From G039029935 sp039029935 (GTDB lineage: Bacteria > Chloroflexota > Anaerolineae > Caldilineales > Caldilineaceae): DNA of 5,279 bases. This document shows, in pieces, positions 5,203 to 5,279 of this stretch (positions are counted from its first letter, which is position 1; the number at the start of each line of letters is the position of its first letter). A program made the position numbers and the translations under genes. The stretch is taken from contig JBCCFC010000986.1 of the NCBI GenBank assembly GCA_039029935.1, positions 1-5,279 on the forward strand, in the 5' to 3' direction. The notes beneath the pieces are model-generated. The model was not told the origin of the DNA. It searched no databases and was given only the letters and a program-made list of their open reading frames with translations.

Positions 5203-5279
5203 CCGGCGATCACGGTCGTCAACAGGCGTTTCAACGCAAGCAGTCGGACTATAAACGTCAATTGATGGAGAAGCAGAAA
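5104..5279. repeat. Terminal 77-bp perfect inverted repeat (fold-back of rpsD)
   Basis: Positions 5104-5180 are the exact reverse complement of 5203-5279. After one mismatch (A5181 against C5202), a further 6 bp (5182-5187 with 5196-5201) closes on the 8-nt loop 5188-5195. The left arm is coding sequence of S4, so the right arm is a mirrored S4 fragment on the plus strand. A perfect hairpin made of ribosomal-protein coding sequence, ending exactly at the sequence end, is typical of a template-switch chimera made during amplification, library preparation or assembly. A real inverted duplication cannot be excluded. Confidence 0.9.

Overview
The window (5,279 bp) reads as a short bacterial contig with every recognisable gene on the minus strand. 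A Chloroflexota (Anaerolineae/Caldilineae-like) source is my best guess. The grounds are the Ala/Glu-rich linker straight after the lipoprotein cysteine, the Rex sequence, and roughly balanced base composition with non-E. coli-like codon use. This is an inference from style, not a proven placement.

Reading in the direction of transcription (right to left): a 5'-truncated rpsD (ribosomal protein S4) ends at 4672. A 108-bp spacer built of an 8-bp tandem repeat with inverted copies follows. Then comes a tight three-gene cluster: rex (NADH/NAD+-sensing repressor), an unrecognised 276-aa protein with two related domains (CHG-A), and an IsdG/HmoA-type haem-degrading monooxygenase. The gaps inside the cluster are 11 and 10 nt, and the ribosome binding sites touch or overlap the preceding stop codons. 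A 190-bp intergenic region holds a head-to-head pair of related hairpins and a small palindrome just upstream of a YdjA-like nitroreductase. A 39-bp perfect palindrome, probably a terminator or attenuator, follows the nitroreductase. Last come a 138-aa protein (CHG-B) and an iron-siderophore-type substrate-binding lipoprotein.

The most interesting observation is that CHG-A and CHG-B are homologous. Together they carry three copies of a domain of about 90 aa with a Cys-x-His-Gly...His...Trp core and a later 'WL-x-G-x-GL' segment. One protein sits next to a haem oxygenase under rex, the other next to an iron-transport lipoprotein. The pattern suggests a redox-linked iron/haem locus with an uncharacterised Cys/His domain, but no function can be proven from sequence alone.

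Both ends look unreliable. The left end has 14 T and 14 C homopolymers. The right end is a 77-bp perfect fold-back of rpsD, most simply an amplification or assembly chimera, so the first codons of the rpsD frame should not be trusted.
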